From PALSA-188 sp963720075 (GTDB lineage Bacteria > Acidobacteriota > Terriglobia > Terriglobales > Acidobacteriaceae), in contig CAVREG010000014.1 in assembly GCA_963720075.1 (NCBI GenBank), forward strand, positions 1 through 64,000: a stretch of DNA of 64,000 nt, given 5' to 3'. Shown one piece after another: positions 38,558-48,077 of the stretch. The position numbers and the translations under genes were made by a program. Position 1 is the first letter of the stretch, and each line of letters starts with the position of its first letter. The notes beneath the pieces are model-generated. The model had not been told where the DNA came from and made no database searches. It saw only the letters and a list, made by a program, of their open reading frames with translations.

Positions 38558-39319
38558 TTATTCGGCATCTTTAGTCTCTAAATCCTTAGCGGACGACGCA
38601 ATCGCTTCCCAAAGGCGCGATTTCCTCTCTTCGGACAAATGTGATTCCTCTATGATTTCCTGAACCGCGACCCGGGAAAGCGCTCTCGCCAGCGTTGCCG
38701 CGACATCAATTGGCGTATTTTCGTTCCGCAACAATGCGATCTTGATTTCCTTGCGCACGCTCCATTTGGGATGAGCGCAAATCTCAGTAACAAGCTGTGA
38801 GTTCGCCTGCCGCCGCGAGAGTTCCTTTATTACGGCAGCTTCAGTGAGTCTGGAATTCTGCAACGCCGCGCCAATCATTCGAGGTTCGGAATCGTGCAAC
38901 AACGCTCCAGCCACTCGCCCCGACGCGCGACGAGCTAGTGAAAGTTTCTCTCCCAACGAAAGCTTTTCCAGGCGATTGATAAGGCTCTCTTCAGCGGCCA
39001 CTCTGATTTCGGCGGCAATCGTTGGCCGAAGCGCTACCCGCATTAGATCAAAAGTGAACAGGTGACGCAGCAGCGGGAGAAGCACATGTCGAGGCGTTTT
39101 GGGATGCTGAACCAGCGCTAGCTTCACCTTGCGGCTCTTCATTAAACTGCTATTCTTGCTGACCTTCTGCAAAAATTCGGGTTGCAAATCCGGACGCTTC
39201 AACAATGCCAGCGTAAGATCTTCGGTTAACTCTGGGTCAGAGACCTCCGCCTTTACAGCTTCGGCGGGCTCAGTCTCAACCTCGCCGCGTGTCGCAAATT
39301 CATCCACGTCATTTCCCAT
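38558..39319 (-). CDS. Hypothetical helical-repeat (HEAT/leucine-rich-variant-like) protein
   Basis: The start at 39319 (MGNDVDEFATRGEVETEPAE) gives 253 residues; the longer reading from 39445 runs through a dispersed repeat and is unlikely. After an acidic lead, repeats of about 35 residues follow the pattern 'LxLALLxxPxxPxxVLLPLLRHL' (ALVQHPKTPRHVLLPLLRHL; GALLHDSEPRMIGAALQNSR; TEICAHPKWSVRKEIKIALL), as in leucine-rich-variant or DUF2336-like solenoids. No enzyme motif. It converges on uvrC with two bases between stops. Confidence 0.6.
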   Translation of the reverse strand: MGNDVDEFATRGEVETEPAEAVKAEVSDPELTEDLTLALLKRPDLQPEFLQKVSKNSSLMKSRKVKLALVQHPKTPRHVLLPLLRHLFTFDLMRVALRPTIAAEIRVAAEESLINRLEKLSLGEKLSLARRASGRVAGALLHDSEPRMIGAALQNSRLTEAAVIKELSRRQANSQLVTEICAHPKWSVRKEIKIALLRNENTPIDVAATLARALSRVAVQEIIEESHLSEERKSRLWEAIASSAKDLETKDAE

Positions 39320-39351
39320 CGGTCTTCGCTCTGCGCGAAACCTTATATCAT

Positions 39352-39392
39352 TGTCATTCCGAACAGCTCTAGCTGTGAGGAATCTGCTGTTC
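39352..39392 (+). repeat. Dispersed 'GTCATyCCGA' repeat, copy 2
   Basis: Reads TGTCATTCCGAACAGCTCTA then GCTGTGAGGAATCTGCTG, with an inner palindrome CAGCT-CT-AGCTG. It overlaps the 3' end of the BadF-type gene (stop 39369-39371), so that protein's last residues are encoded by the repeat. Confidence 0.65.
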
Positions 39393-40295
39393 CGCTCGCG
39401 ACCCGCGCCTGGCCAACTCCAATGCCCCGCGCACGGGATCCACAATCTTTTTGTCTATCACCGCCTGCAGGCATTCGCTCTGCAACTCATTGTAGAAAGC
39501 CACTCGCACTAATGCACTGTTGCGAAATACCCCACCGGAGATGGCGAGCGGAACACGGTCCGCGCCGGGGAAAAGCCTGCCAATCACAGTTCTGGCCAAA
39601 GCCGCAAGCTCACGTCCCGCCCGACTCAAGATCTCCACAGCTATCCCATCGCCGGAATCACCAGCACTTAACACCGCGGGAAACAGAGTCGCAAAATCCG
39701 GCGCGGGAGATGCACTGGCCGCAAGCGCCACTGCCTCGCGACCCTTAACATTCCAACCTTTCATAATCGCCTGTAACAATGCGCTCTGCGAAGGATCATC
39801 AGCGCGCAATGCGGCCGTCACCGCCGCCCGTCCAATCCAATGGCCCGATCCCTCGTCGGAAACGGCAAATCCCAAACCACCGGCCCTCGCGGTCTGGCCC
39901 TGAGAGTCGCGCCCATACGCGATGGACCCGGTCCCGGCAATTACGATTACTCCCGGCCCCGCGCCGAAAGCCGCATGAAGCGCAATCACCATGTCGCCGA
40001 CAATTTCAATCTCACCCGCGACTGTGTCTGACAATATCTTTCGAACAACCGCCGCCACTTCTCGACGCGCGGCTCCAGCTACTCCCACACAAGTACGATT
40101 TATCCGGGCTGGATTTATACTTGCGGCGTCGCAAGCCTGGCGTACGGCATCAACTAACGACTCGCGCGCCTGTGCTTCCCCGACGCGAAGTACATTGCTG
40201 CCTCCGCCCATCCCTGAGCCCAATACCGATTTCTCATCTCCGACCAGGCACGACGTCTTGGTCCCTCCGCCATCTATACCGAGAAAGAATCCCAT
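39369..40295 (-). CDS. BadF/BadG-type ATPase, probable N-acetylglucosamine kinase
   Basis: A 308-residue ASKHA-fold kinase. Phosphate 1 motif: FLGIDGGGTKTSCLVGDEKS. Phosphate 2: GPGVIVIAGTGSIAYGRDSQ. GLGFAVSDEGSGHWIGRAAV follows, and PLAISGGVFRNSALV is the adenosine motif. This combination matches the N-acetylglucosamine kinase / BadF family that phosphorylates amino sugars recovered from cell wall; the substrate is inferred. The C-terminal residues RRGSRAEQQIPHS fall in a dispersed repeat. It diverges from the NUDIX gene. Confidence 0.8.
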   Translation of the reverse strand: MGFFLGIDGGGTKTSCLVGDEKSVLGSGMGGGSNVLRVGEAQARESLVDAVRQACDAASINPARINRTCVGVAGAARREVAAVVRKILSDTVAGEIEIVGDMVIALHAAFGAGPGVIVIAGTGSIAYGRDSQGQTARAGGLGFAVSDEGSGHWIGRAAVTAALRADDPSQSALLQAIMKGWNVKGREAVALAASASPAPDFATLFPAVLSAGDSGDGIAVEILSRAGRELAALARTVIGRLFPGADRVPLAISGGVFRNSALVRVAFYNELQSECLQAVIDKKIVDPVRGALELARRGSRAEQQIPHS

Positions 40296-40413
40296 CAGCG
40301 CAGTTCTACCATTTCCCCAGCGAATTCTTTGGAGCTGCCCAAATCATGGCAAAACTATAGTGCACCTTTTTTGCTGCAATTTAACATCATTGCAACATTT
40401 CCCCTACTATCAT

Positions 40414-40950
40414 ATGCATCAGGAGAACATTCGATTGGCCACACCGCGACTGGCACAATTCGCTTTGCCGCTCCAGGTAGCGGCTGTCTGCTACCGATTG
40501 CGAGAGAACGGCATCGAGTTCTTGCTGGTCAAGACTCGAGGCGGCAGCAAGTGGACGTTTCCCAAAGGCGATCCAGATCGCTCTTTGACGCATAGCCAGG
40601 CCGCCGAGCGCGAGGCCTGGGAGGAAGCCGGAGTTCGCGGCATTATCGAACCGAAGCACTTTCACCTATATCTACATTCAAAAGGCGTCTTCTGGAAGCC
40701 ATCCGGAGTGCGCGAGTACGTGATCAAAGCTTTTCTGCTGGAAGTGGACGAAATGACGAGCCCGCATGAGCATGACAGAAATCCGACATGGTTTTCGCCT
40801 GACGACGCCAGAAAGCTTCTGGCCAAAGGCCGCGAAGTAAAGTACGCAAGAGAGATTCAGGCTGTGCTTGACCGAGGGTTGGAACAAATAGGAATGCTCA
40901 ATGCTAGGCCGGATCAGAAGGCGCAGAAGAATTCCTTCTCCCGTACTTAA
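40414..40950 (+). CDS. NUDIX hydrolase
   Basis: A 178-residue NUDIX protein. The box reads GDPDRSLTHSQAAEREAWEE then AGV. It keeps the starting Gly and REAWEEAGV, but the first Glu of the consensus (Gx5E) is Leu. Upstream SKWTFPKG is typical. Substrate unknown; nucleoside diphosphate derivatives are the usual class. Two starts compete: ATG 40414, and TTG 40435, which has AGGAG ten bases upstream. It lies 79 bases before the ABC-F gene on the same strand. Confidence 0.8.
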   Translation: MHQENIRLATPRLAQFALPLQVAAVCYRLRENGIEFLLVKTRGGSKWTFPKGDPDRSLTHSQAAEREAWEEAGVRGIIEPKHFHLYLHSKGVFWKPSGVREYVIKAFLLEVDEMTSPHEHDRNPTWFSPDDARKLLAKGREVKYAREIQAVLDRGLEQIGMLNARPDQKAQKNSFSRT

Positions 40951-41029
40951 TCTTATAAATCGCAATCTTTCCGCTCGTTTTGATCCGATATCCTTCGATT
41001 CCCTTTCTCATGAGACGATTGCATAGCTC

Positions 41030-42979
41030 ATGATCCAGCTCTCCAACGCCGGCAAGCGCTTCGGCCACAAGCTTCTCTTCGAAGGGGCAGACTGGATGAT
41101 CACCCCCCGCGACCGCGTGGGACTGGTGGGCGCGAATGGAACCGGAAAATCCACGCTGATGAAGGTTCTCGCCGGACTCGAAGCTCTTGACTACGGGTCC
41201 GTCAGCTTCGCCAAGGGAATCAGTGCCGGATATCTTCCGCAGGACGGTCTGACTCTGTCCGGCCAAACGGTCTTCGCCGAATGCATGTCCGTCTTCTCCG
41301 ATCTTCGCGCGATGGAACAGGAAATGGAAGACTTGACGGGGCGTATGCCGGAGTTAGATCACACTTCCTCTGAATATGCGCAGGTTGCAGATCGCTACCA
41401 CAAGATTGAGCACGAATTTCAAACCCGCGATGGCTATGCGATTGATGCAAAGGTCGGAACGGTGCTTACAGGGTTGGGTTTCCGAAAAGAAGACTGGACC
41501 CGTCTAACCGATGAATTTTCTGGCGGATGGCAAATGCGGCTTGCGCTCGCAAAACTTCTGCTTCAGCAGCCAAATTTGCTCCTGCTCGACGAACCCACGA
41601 ATCATCTTGACCTCGAAGCGCGCAACTGGCTCGAAGAATATCTAACGCATTATCCCAACGCATTCATTTTGATTTCGCACGACCGCTATTTTTTGGACAT
41701 CACCGTAAATAAAATCGCCGAAATTTGGAACAAGCGCATTCATCTTTACAGCGGCAATTACGAGAAATATTTAAGCCAGAAGTCTCAACGGCTGGAGCAA
41801 CTTCAGGCAGGTTATCGTAATCAGCGGGAAAGAATCGAACAACTGGAAGTCTTTATTAATCGGTTCCGTTATACAGCTACCAAGGCGAAACAGGTGCAAA
41901 GCCGGATAAAAGAACTGGAAAGGATGGAGCGGATTGAGCTTCCGGAAGAAGAAAAGACGATTCACTTCTCTTTTCCGCAACCAAAGCCCAGCGGTAGGAT
42001 TGTGGTCGAATTCGAAAACGTGGCGAAGTCTTATGGCGAAAAGGAGGTCTTTCGCGATGTCAGCTTCATGATTGACCGCGGAGACCGCATTGCTTTGGTC
42101 GGCGTCAATGGTGCGGGCAAATCAACCCTTATTAAACTTCTTGCACGCGAGGAACCGCTGACTAGCGGCGAGTACCGTGCGGGACACAATGTGCAGGCCG
42201 ACTATTTCGCTCAGGACCAATATAAGGAGCTAAACCAGGACGCGCGCATCCTTGACGATCTCGGCGAGATTTCTCCCCGCTCCACCGAGACCGAACTTCG
42301 CAGCCTTTTGGGCTGCTTCCTATTTTCAGCCGACGACGTCTTCAAGCGCATCGGTGTGCTGTCGGGCGGCGAACGCAACCGCTACGCGCTACTGCGCATG
42401 TTGCTACATCCGGCTAATTTTCTATTGCTGGATGAGCCTACAAACCACCTCGACATGCGAGCGAAAGACGTGTTGTTGGAGTCCCTCTCGAAGTACACCG
42501 GGACCGTCCTTTTTGTTTCGCATGATCGCTATTTTATTGACAAGCTCGCCACCCGAATTTTCGAAGTTGGCGATGGCCGCGTGGAAGTTTATCCCGGGAA
42601 TTACGAAGACTATCTCTGGCGAAAGCAGGGTGGGGCTGCTGCATTGGAGCAATCCGTGGCGACATCCGCAAAATCTGCCATCCCGAAGCCTGCGGCACCA
42701 ACCAACCGTAAGCAAACCGAAGCCGCACAAGAGCGCGCCGATGATAATCAAAAGCGTCTGAATCCCATCAAGCGCAAACAGCTTGAACAGAGGGTGCGCG
42801 AACTTGAGATCGAAATATCTCGCTTAGAAACCAGCATCGAAGCCTGTGAGACCGCTCTACAAACGTTCGTGAATGTCAGCGAGACCGAGCGCCAAAGCAG
42901 TGAATTGAAGAACAGCCGGAAACGACTGAAGGACTGCCTCGCGGAATGGGAGGAGCTGAGTCAGACGCTGCAAGCCTAA
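41030..42979 (+). CDS. ABC-F family ATPase (Uup/EttA-like)
   Basis: A 649-residue protein with two ABC domains and no membrane part, the ABC-F layout of ribosome-binding translation factors. First domain: Walker A GANGTGKST, signature FSGGWQMRLALAKLL, Walker B LLLLDEPTNHLD. The interdomain linker is basic and helical (YRNQRERIEQLEVFINRFRY; TATKAKQVQSRIKELERMER). Second domain: GVNGAGKST, LSGGERNRYALLRML, LLLDEPTNHLD. A C-terminal coiled coil of about 80 residues resembles Uup. Likely clears or regulates stalled ribosomes; no resistance role is implied by context. Confidence 0.9.
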   Translation: MIQLSNAGKRFGHKLLFEGADWMITPRDRVGLVGANGTGKSTLMKVLAGLEALDYGSVSFAKGISAGYLPQDGLTLSGQTVFAECMSVFSDLRAMEQEMEDLTGRMPELDHTSSEYAQVADRYHKIEHEFQTRDGYAIDAKVGTVLTGLGFRKEDWTRLTDEFSGGWQMRLALAKLLLQQPNLLLLDEPTNHLDLEARNWLEEYLTHYPNAFILISHDRYFLDITVNKIAEIWNKRIHLYSGNYEKYLSQKSQRLEQLQAGYRNQRERIEQLEVFINRFRYTATKAKQVQSRIKELERMERIELPEEEKTIHFSFPQPKPSGRIVVEFENVAKSYGEKEVFRDVSFMIDRGDRIALVGVNGAGKSTLIKLLAREEPLTSGEYRAGHNVQADYFAQDQYKELNQDARILDDLGEISPRSTETELRSLLGCFLFSADDVFKRIGVLSGGERNRYALLRMLLHPANFLLLDEPTNHLDMRAKDVLLESLSKYTGTVLFVSHDRYFIDKLATRIFEVGDGRVEVYPGNYEDYLWRKQGGAAALEQSVATSAKSAIPKPAAPTNRKQTEAAQERADDNQKRLNPIKRKQLEQRVRELEIEISRLETSIEACETALQTFVNVSETERQSSELKNSRKRLKDCLAEWEELSQTLQA

Positions 42980-43171
42980 ATCTTGCAAGATAGAGGACCC
43001 GTCGTCCCCGGCTGGAGGCCATTTGGCGTCTCAGGTCCGAGCACTTCCGTAACTCTGCTTTCTTACTCTTCCGTGCGATATTCAAATTGGCCTCTGGCCG
43101 CAATCTACAAACCCTCGGCATACGGCGGAACGAACGTCCAGCCGTAATGCGAACAGGAAGGTCGTACTCCA

Positions 43172-43687
43172 ATGTTGCAATCTTCGGACAATTCACAAAA
43201 ATATTCGCCGAACACATGCGTTCCCTCAAAAACGGGCGCCACGACGGTAGAGCAAGCCACAATTGGACGTTCCCTGGTAATCAAGGGGGAAGTCCGGGGC
43301 GAGGAATCCATTTATATTGACGGCCAAATCGAAGGGACTATCAATTTTTCCGAGCACCGCGTCACTATTGGGCGCAATGGAAAAGTAAGCGCAAACATTT
43401 CGGCCCGCGAGGTGGTTATCATGGGATCGGTAAAGGGAAACATTCAATGCACTGACCGGGTGGACATTCGCGCCGAAGGTTGTTTAACCGGCGATGTCGT
43501 GACGCAGCGAATCAGCGTAGAGGATGGAGCAATATTAAAAGGCAGCGTGCAGATTCGCGCGACCGAAATCAAATCAGAAAACAAGAAAGACAAATCACAA
43601 AATCAGAGCCACGCGACACCCGCCGTCAACCAAACCGCGCAGCCCGCAGCCACCGAGGAACCATTGGCCGCAGCGGCTGGAAAATAA
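43172..43687 (+). CDS. Bactofilin
   Basis: A 171-residue polymer-forming cytoskeletal protein. The bactofilin beta-helix reads TIGRSLVIKGEVRGEESIYI, DGQIEGTINFSEHRVTIGRN, GKVSANISAREVVIMGSVKG and RVDIRAEGCLTGDVVTQRIS. It is flanked by flexible N-terminal residues and a polar, Ala/Pro/Gln-rich tail, as in the family. Bactofilins form non-polar filaments used in cell shape and wall localisation. It stands alone, followed by a strong bidirectional terminator shared with msrB. Confidence 0.92.
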   Translation: MLQSSDNSQKYSPNTCVPSKTGATTVEQATIGRSLVIKGEVRGEESIYIDGQIEGTINFSEHRVTIGRNGKVSANISAREVVIMGSVKGNIQCTDRVDIRAEGCLTGDVVTQRISVEDGAILKGSVQIRATEIKSENKKDKSQNQSHATPAVNQTAQPAATEEPLAAAAGK

Positions 43688-43711
43688 TATCTTCCCAGTT
43701 GAGCACGCTCA

Positions 43712-43750
43712 GAGAGCCCGTTCCGATACCGGACGGGCTCTCTTTCTTGT
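43712..43750 (+). terminator. Intrinsic terminator between bactofilin and msrB
   Basis: A perfect ten-base stem (GAGAGCCCGT/ACGGGCTCTC, 43712-43721 with 43733-43742), then TTTCTTGT. It serves the bactofilin gene; the hairpin may also act on the convergent msrB transcript. Confidence 0.85.
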
Positions 43751-43771
43751 TGCGAACAGAGAGCCCACAAC

Positions 43772-44191
43772 CTACTTTGCCTTTTCGGCCTTTAAATCCA
43801 GCGAAGCTGAGTTCATGCAGTAGCGCAGCCCAGTCGGTGCCGGGCCGTCTTCAAATACGTGGCCGAGATGCGCGTCACACTTCGAGCAACGGGCTTCCGT
43901 CCGGACCATTCCGAACTTGCGGTCGCTTTCTTCATCGATCGCGGACGGCTCCAGCGGCTTCCAGAAACTTGGCCATCCCGTTCCGGAATCGAACTTTGTG
44001 TCAGCACTGAATAATGGCTGCCCGCAACAGGCACACTGATAAGTGCCCTTGTCTTTCGCGTTCCAGTATTTTCCGGTGAATGCCGGTTCGGTTCCGGCTT
44101 TCCTCGCGACTTGATATTGCTCCGGCGAGAGTTGCTTCTTCCACTCTTCGTCGGTCTTGACCACTTTCTCTGTTATCACCTTTTCTGTCAT
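43772..44191 (-). CDS. msrB: Peptide-methionine (R)-S-oxide reductase
   Basis: A 139-residue MsrB, repairing R-methionine sulfoxide in proteins. Two CxxC zinc pairs (CACCGQPLF; CSKCDAHLGHVF), the substrate site FDSGTGWPSFW and the catalytic Cys in LRYCMNSASL are all present. No signal peptide, so it is cytosolic. It converges with the bactofilin gene and shares its terminator region. Upstream lies a dispersed repeat and then uxaA on the same strand. Confidence 0.96.
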   Translation of the reverse strand: MTEKVITEKVVKTDEEWKKQLSPEQYQVARKAGTEPAFTGKYWNAKDKGTYQCACCGQPLFSADTKFDSGTGWPSFWKPLEPSAIDEESDRKFGMVRTEARCSKCDAHLGHVFEDGPAPTGLRYCMNSASLDLKAEKAK

Positions 44192-44240
44192 TGTGCTGCC
44201 TCTCTGTTTTCTGAAAGTTGATCTGTCTAAAAATATGAGC

Positions 44241-44271
44241 CGTCATCCCAAGCTTGCGAGGGATCTCGCGT
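44241..44271 (+). repeat. Dispersed 'GTCATCCCrA' repeat, copy 3
   Basis: Reads CGTCATCCCAAGCTTGCGAG then GGATCTCGCGT. Same family as 34579, 39352 and 48078; copies 3 and 4 share AGCTTGCGAGGGATCT exactly. It lies between msrB and the altronate dehydratase gene. Confidence 0.65.
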
Positions 44272-44341
44272 GTAGCGAAAACGCGCTGAACATGAGCACC
44301 GATACCAATCCCGGCAATGCCCTTAGCGAAATTACCCTTCG

Positions 44342-46015
44342 TCAGAGCGAGACCCCTCGCTTCCAAGGAATAAAGTCGGCTTGCGCTTTGATCTCGGCTT
44401 TGGTGTGCACTTCTCCGCTGGCGACTTTGATAACGAGTTCTAATATCTGTTCGCCCACTCGTTCGATTGTCGTTTCACCAGAAACGATTCTCCCGGTATC
44501 AATATCAATGATGTCGCTCATGCGTTGCGCGAGGATGGAATTAGTCGCGAGCTTCACAACCGGAGCGATCGGATTTCCGGTAGGCGTGCCTAGGCCGGTG
44601 GTGAACAGAACTACGTTTGCGCCGGCTCCAACTTGCGCCGTAACACATTCCACATCGTTGCCCGGCGTGCACTGTAGGTTCAATCCCGGCTCGGTTGCAT
44701 ATTCGGGATAATCAATCACGGCAGCGACCGGAGACGTCCCTCCCTTCTTCGCCGCGCCTGCGGATTTCATTGCGTCCGTGATCAACCCGTCGCGGATGTT
44801 TCCCGGCGAAGGATTCATATCGAACCCGGACCCCACGGCCTGAGCGCGGGCATTGTAGCTTTGCATTAAGTAAACAAATCGGTCAGAGACTTCTTTTCGC
44901 GTGCTCCGATTAATGAACTGTTGTTCGACACCGCACAGTTCTGGAAATTCCGAAAGAATGGTTTTGCCGCCAAGCGCCACGATCAGGTCAGACGTGTGTC
45001 CGATAGCAGGGTTCGCGGAAATGCCAGAAAATCCATCCGAGCCTCCGCACTTCAAGCCCACCGTCAAATGTGAGAGAGTCGAGGGAACGCGGGTGGCCTT
45101 GTTTGCTTCCGCCAAGCCAGAAAAAGTCTGGCGAATAGCCTCAGAAAGCATTGCGAATTCAGTTCCACTCTGTTGCTGTTCCACTACGAAGAGAGGCTTG
45201 TCGAACTTCGGATTGCGGTTTCTGATTTGTTGCCGAAGAATTCCCGGCTGCGCATGCTGGCATCCGAGGCTGAGGATTGTGGCCCCCGCAACATTGGGAT
45301 GATTGATGTATCCGGCAATCAGTCCACAGAGATTATTCGAGTCTTCGCGAGTTCCTCCACAGCCGCCTTCATGAACAAGAAATTTGATGCCATCAATATT
45401 TTGGAACACTCTTTGGTTTGGATGATCTGAACCGTTGCCAGGGGCGGAGATGAAATTCAGGGCTTCGGTTTTTCCTTCACGATAAAGCTTCGCCAATTCG
45501 GCGACTTGCCGCCGGTAAACTTGTGGAGCGGCGAAGCCCAATTCTTCTTCAAAAGCCTGCCTCAGCACGCCGATATTGCGGTTCTCGCAGAATACGAGCG
45601 GCACAACCAGCCAGTAATTTCGAGTACCCATCTGCCCATCCGGACGCGAATATCCCAGAAATGTCCGACCCTTCCAGCGAGAAATATCAGGGGCCTTCCA
45701 CTGAAAATCCTCTGTCTTCGGGTGAAAAGGCGCCGCTTGATGATGAACATTGCTCGTAGTTAACAGAGATCCCTGGGCGATTAGTTTAGTAGCACTTCCG
45801 ACGATCACCCCATACATGATCACGGGCGATCCAACCTGAAGATCTTCGGTGGCGAACTTATGTTTGGCGGGAACACTCGAAACCAACGCGTGATTTTTCC
45901 CCGAGAACTTCACCTGCTCGCCCTGTTTCAAATCCACGAGCGCGATGAGGACGTTGTCCCTTGAGTCGAGTTGTAGGACTTTTTGTTGCACTCTAATTAG
46001 ATGACGCTCAAGCAC
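44342..46015 (-). CDS. uxaA: Altronate/galactarate-type dehydratase
   Basis: A 557-residue dehydratase of the UxaA/GarD family, which converts altronate to 2-keto-3-deoxygluconate in uronic acid use. The N-terminal SAF domain (LIALVDLKQGEQVKFSGKNH) precedes the catalytic part with GYSRPDGQMGTRNYWLVVPL, HEGGCGGTREDSNNLCGLIA, GLKCGGSDGFSGISANPAIG and NPSPGNIRDGLITDAMKSAG. Its length is typical of single-chain UxaA. The sodium:solute symporter gene ends 48 bases upstream on the same strand, suggesting a sugar-acid uptake and breakdown operon. Confidence 0.88.
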   Translation of the reverse strand: MLERHLIRVQQKVLQLDSRDNVLIALVDLKQGEQVKFSGKNHALVSSVPAKHKFATEDLQVGSPVIMYGVIVGSATKLIAQGSLLTTSNVHHQAAPFHPKTEDFQWKAPDISRWKGRTFLGYSRPDGQMGTRNYWLVVPLVFCENRNIGVLRQAFEEELGFAAPQVYRRQVAELAKLYREGKTEALNFISAPGNGSDHPNQRVFQNIDGIKFLVHEGGCGGTREDSNNLCGLIAGYINHPNVAGATILSLGCQHAQPGILRQQIRNRNPKFDKPLFVVEQQQSGTEFAMLSEAIRQTFSGLAEANKATRVPSTLSHLTVGLKCGGSDGFSGISANPAIGHTSDLIVALGGKTILSEFPELCGVEQQFINRSTRKEVSDRFVYLMQSYNARAQAVGSGFDMNPSPGNIRDGLITDAMKSAGAAKKGGTSPVAAVIDYPEYATEPGLNLQCTPGNDVECVTAQVGAGANVVLFTTGLGTPTGNPIAPVVKLATNSILAQRMSDIIDIDTGRIVSGETTIERVGEQILELVIKVASGEVHTKAEIKAQADFIPWKRGVSL

Positions 46016-46063
46016 AGGCGGCTACGAAATCATAGCCTCTCGGATAAGGACGAATAGTGGGGA

Positions 46064-48007
46064 TCACTCCGGATTGGCGGGAAGCCGCGCCTCTGAGGTA
46101 ATCGTCGTTCCCGATAGTGTCGTCCATCCACGGCGCGAGAGATCCCAAAAAATCAGATAGCCGGCGATGCCTGCAATCAACAGCAACAACCCGCCCCATA
46201 GCCATTGCTGGAAGACAAGTTTGCCGATTCCGAAAAGGCAACCGTAAACGAGAATAACGCCCATCAGCCAGTTGAAAGAATTGCCGGCCACATCACGAAC
46301 CTCTGGCAATTCAGGAACTAACCTAGCAATTTTCTTCCACCCATAAACCGTCGGATGAACTCGCTTGTAAAATCCGATCAGCGTTTGCTCCGATTCCGGG
46401 CGAGATAAGAACGTCGCAATCAGCCAGGCGATTGTCGTGATCCCCCCGGTGATCAAAGCGCTTTTCGCATATACAACCGCGCTATTGCCGCTGAACGTAA
46501 TTCTACTTAGCCAAATAGTTACCGCAGCCGCCGCGACCATCGCGGATATCTCGCTCCATGCGTTAATTCGCCACCAATACCAGCGGAGTATATACACCGC
46601 TCCGGTCCCGAAGCCGATATTTAAGACAAGATCCCAGCCTTGCTTAATGGAAGTCAGTTGCATCGCCGTGTATCCGCTCGCCAGAACGAGCAAGACGGTA
46701 AATATTTTGCTGATGAAAACATAATGGCGTTCAGTTGCGTCCCTCACCATGAAGCGTTTGTAGAGATCGTTCACCAGATACGAACAGCCCCAGTTCAATT
46801 GTGTGCCGACCGTGGACATGAAGGCTGCCAGAAATGCAGCAACCATCAATCCGCGTAACGCTGGCGGCAGGTAGTCGCGTAAGACCATTACGTAACCTTG
46901 TTCGGGATTTGCGGCAAATGCCGCGCTAGGATGAATGCCGCCATTCGGCGAATAGACCACAATGGCCACTAGCGCGGTAACAATCCACGGCCATGGACGC
47001 AGCGCATAGTGCGCTATGTTGAACCACAGAGTTGCGCCGAGCGAATTTTTTTCATTGCGGGCACTGAACATCCGCTGAGCAACATACCCACCGCCGCCGG
47101 GTTCGGCACCGGGATACCAGGCCAGCCACCACTGCATGACCAGATACACAAAAAAAGTCAGCAGAGGCAGCGTCCAAAGGGCGTCGGTTGTCAGTCCCAT
47201 GTGAAAGTCGGGCAGGAACGCAACTGGATTCGCGGTGTGTACGCCGGTCTGGCGAACATTATTTTCGATTGTCTGCAACCGCACTTGCAGCGCCTGCATA
47301 CCGCCGATCTTAGACACCGCAACCCAAGCCAGTACGATGATCATTGCCATCTTCAAAACGAACTGAAATAGATCGGTAACCAGCACCCCCCACAACCCGC
47401 CGATGAAGGTATAGATACCGGTAAAGGGGATGATCACAAAGATGCAGAGAAGCAGCGAAGTAGTGTGCGGAGCGCCCAACGTGTATTGGAAAGTATGCCC
47501 TGCCAAGGCAAACTGGACCACACGTCCTTCGGCAATAGCTGGACCGAGTAACACGGTAATGATGTTAATCATGGCCTGCGTAACCCATCCCAGGATGAAG
47601 CAGTTCATGAATAAGCCGAGATAAATTGCCTTGAAGCCTCGCAGAAATGCTGCGGGCTTGCCCCCGTAGCGGATTTCGACAAATTGCACATCGGTCAGTA
47701 TTTCGGCTCTCCGCCAATACCGCGCGAAGAAAAATACGGTCAACATTCCACCGATGCAAAAACCCCACCAGATCCAGTTTCCCGCGATTCCGGATTTGGC
47801 GACCAGTCCGCAAACCAGTAGCGGAGTATCTGCGGCAAACGTGGTCGCCACCATTGACGTACCTGCGAGCCACCAGGAGACATCCCGCCCTGAGATAAAA
47901 AACTCCTCGGTGTTCCCGCTGGCCCGCCGCCGGTAATAAATGCTGATCAGCAGATTGATCAGCAGATATCCGGCAATGACAACCCAATCCGTCGAAGTAA
48001 GAGGCAT
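46064..48007 (-). CDS. Sodium:solute symporter (SSS family)
   Basis: A 647-residue membrane transporter with 13 or more hydrophobic segments. Family signs: EEFFISGRDVSWWLAGTSMV near the N-terminus, GLWGVLVTDLFQFVLKMAMI and the SSS signature area GLMVAAFLAAFMSTVGTQLN. A C-terminal extension (WKKIARLVPELPEVRDVAGN and two more helices) is common in Acidobacteriota and Bacteroidota members. The substrate is probably a sugar or sugar acid because uxaA follows 48 bases later; that is inference from context. Confidence 0.85.
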   Translation of the reverse strand: MPLTSTDWVVIAGYLLINLLISIYYRRRASGNTEEFFISGRDVSWWLAGTSMVATTFAADTPLLVCGLVAKSGIAGNWIWWGFCIGGMLTVFFFARYWRRAEILTDVQFVEIRYGGKPAAFLRGFKAIYLGLFMNCFILGWVTQAMINIITVLLGPAIAEGRVVQFALAGHTFQYTLGAPHTTSLLLCIFVIIPFTGIYTFIGGLWGVLVTDLFQFVLKMAMIIVLAWVAVSKIGGMQALQVRLQTIENNVRQTGVHTANPVAFLPDFHMGLTTDALWTLPLLTFFVYLVMQWWLAWYPGAEPGGGGYVAQRMFSARNEKNSLGATLWFNIAHYALRPWPWIVTALVAIVVYSPNGGIHPSAAFAANPEQGYVMVLRDYLPPALRGLMVAAFLAAFMSTVGTQLNWGCSYLVNDLYKRFMVRDATERHYVFISKIFTVLLVLASGYTAMQLTSIKQGWDLVLNIGFGTGAVYILRWYWWRINAWSEISAMVAAAAVTIWLSRITFSGNSAVVYAKSALITGGITTIAWLIATFLSRPESEQTLIGFYKRVHPTVYGWKKIARLVPELPEVRDVAGNSFNWLMGVILVYGCLFGIGKLVFQQWLWGGLLLLIAGIAGYLIFWDLSRRGWTTLSGTTITSEARLPANPE

Positions 48008-48077
48008 TCAATCTCCAATTTGGTTAAATGTGGGCGTCAGCTGATGACCACAAAAACGTCGGGTTCATCCGCTACGC

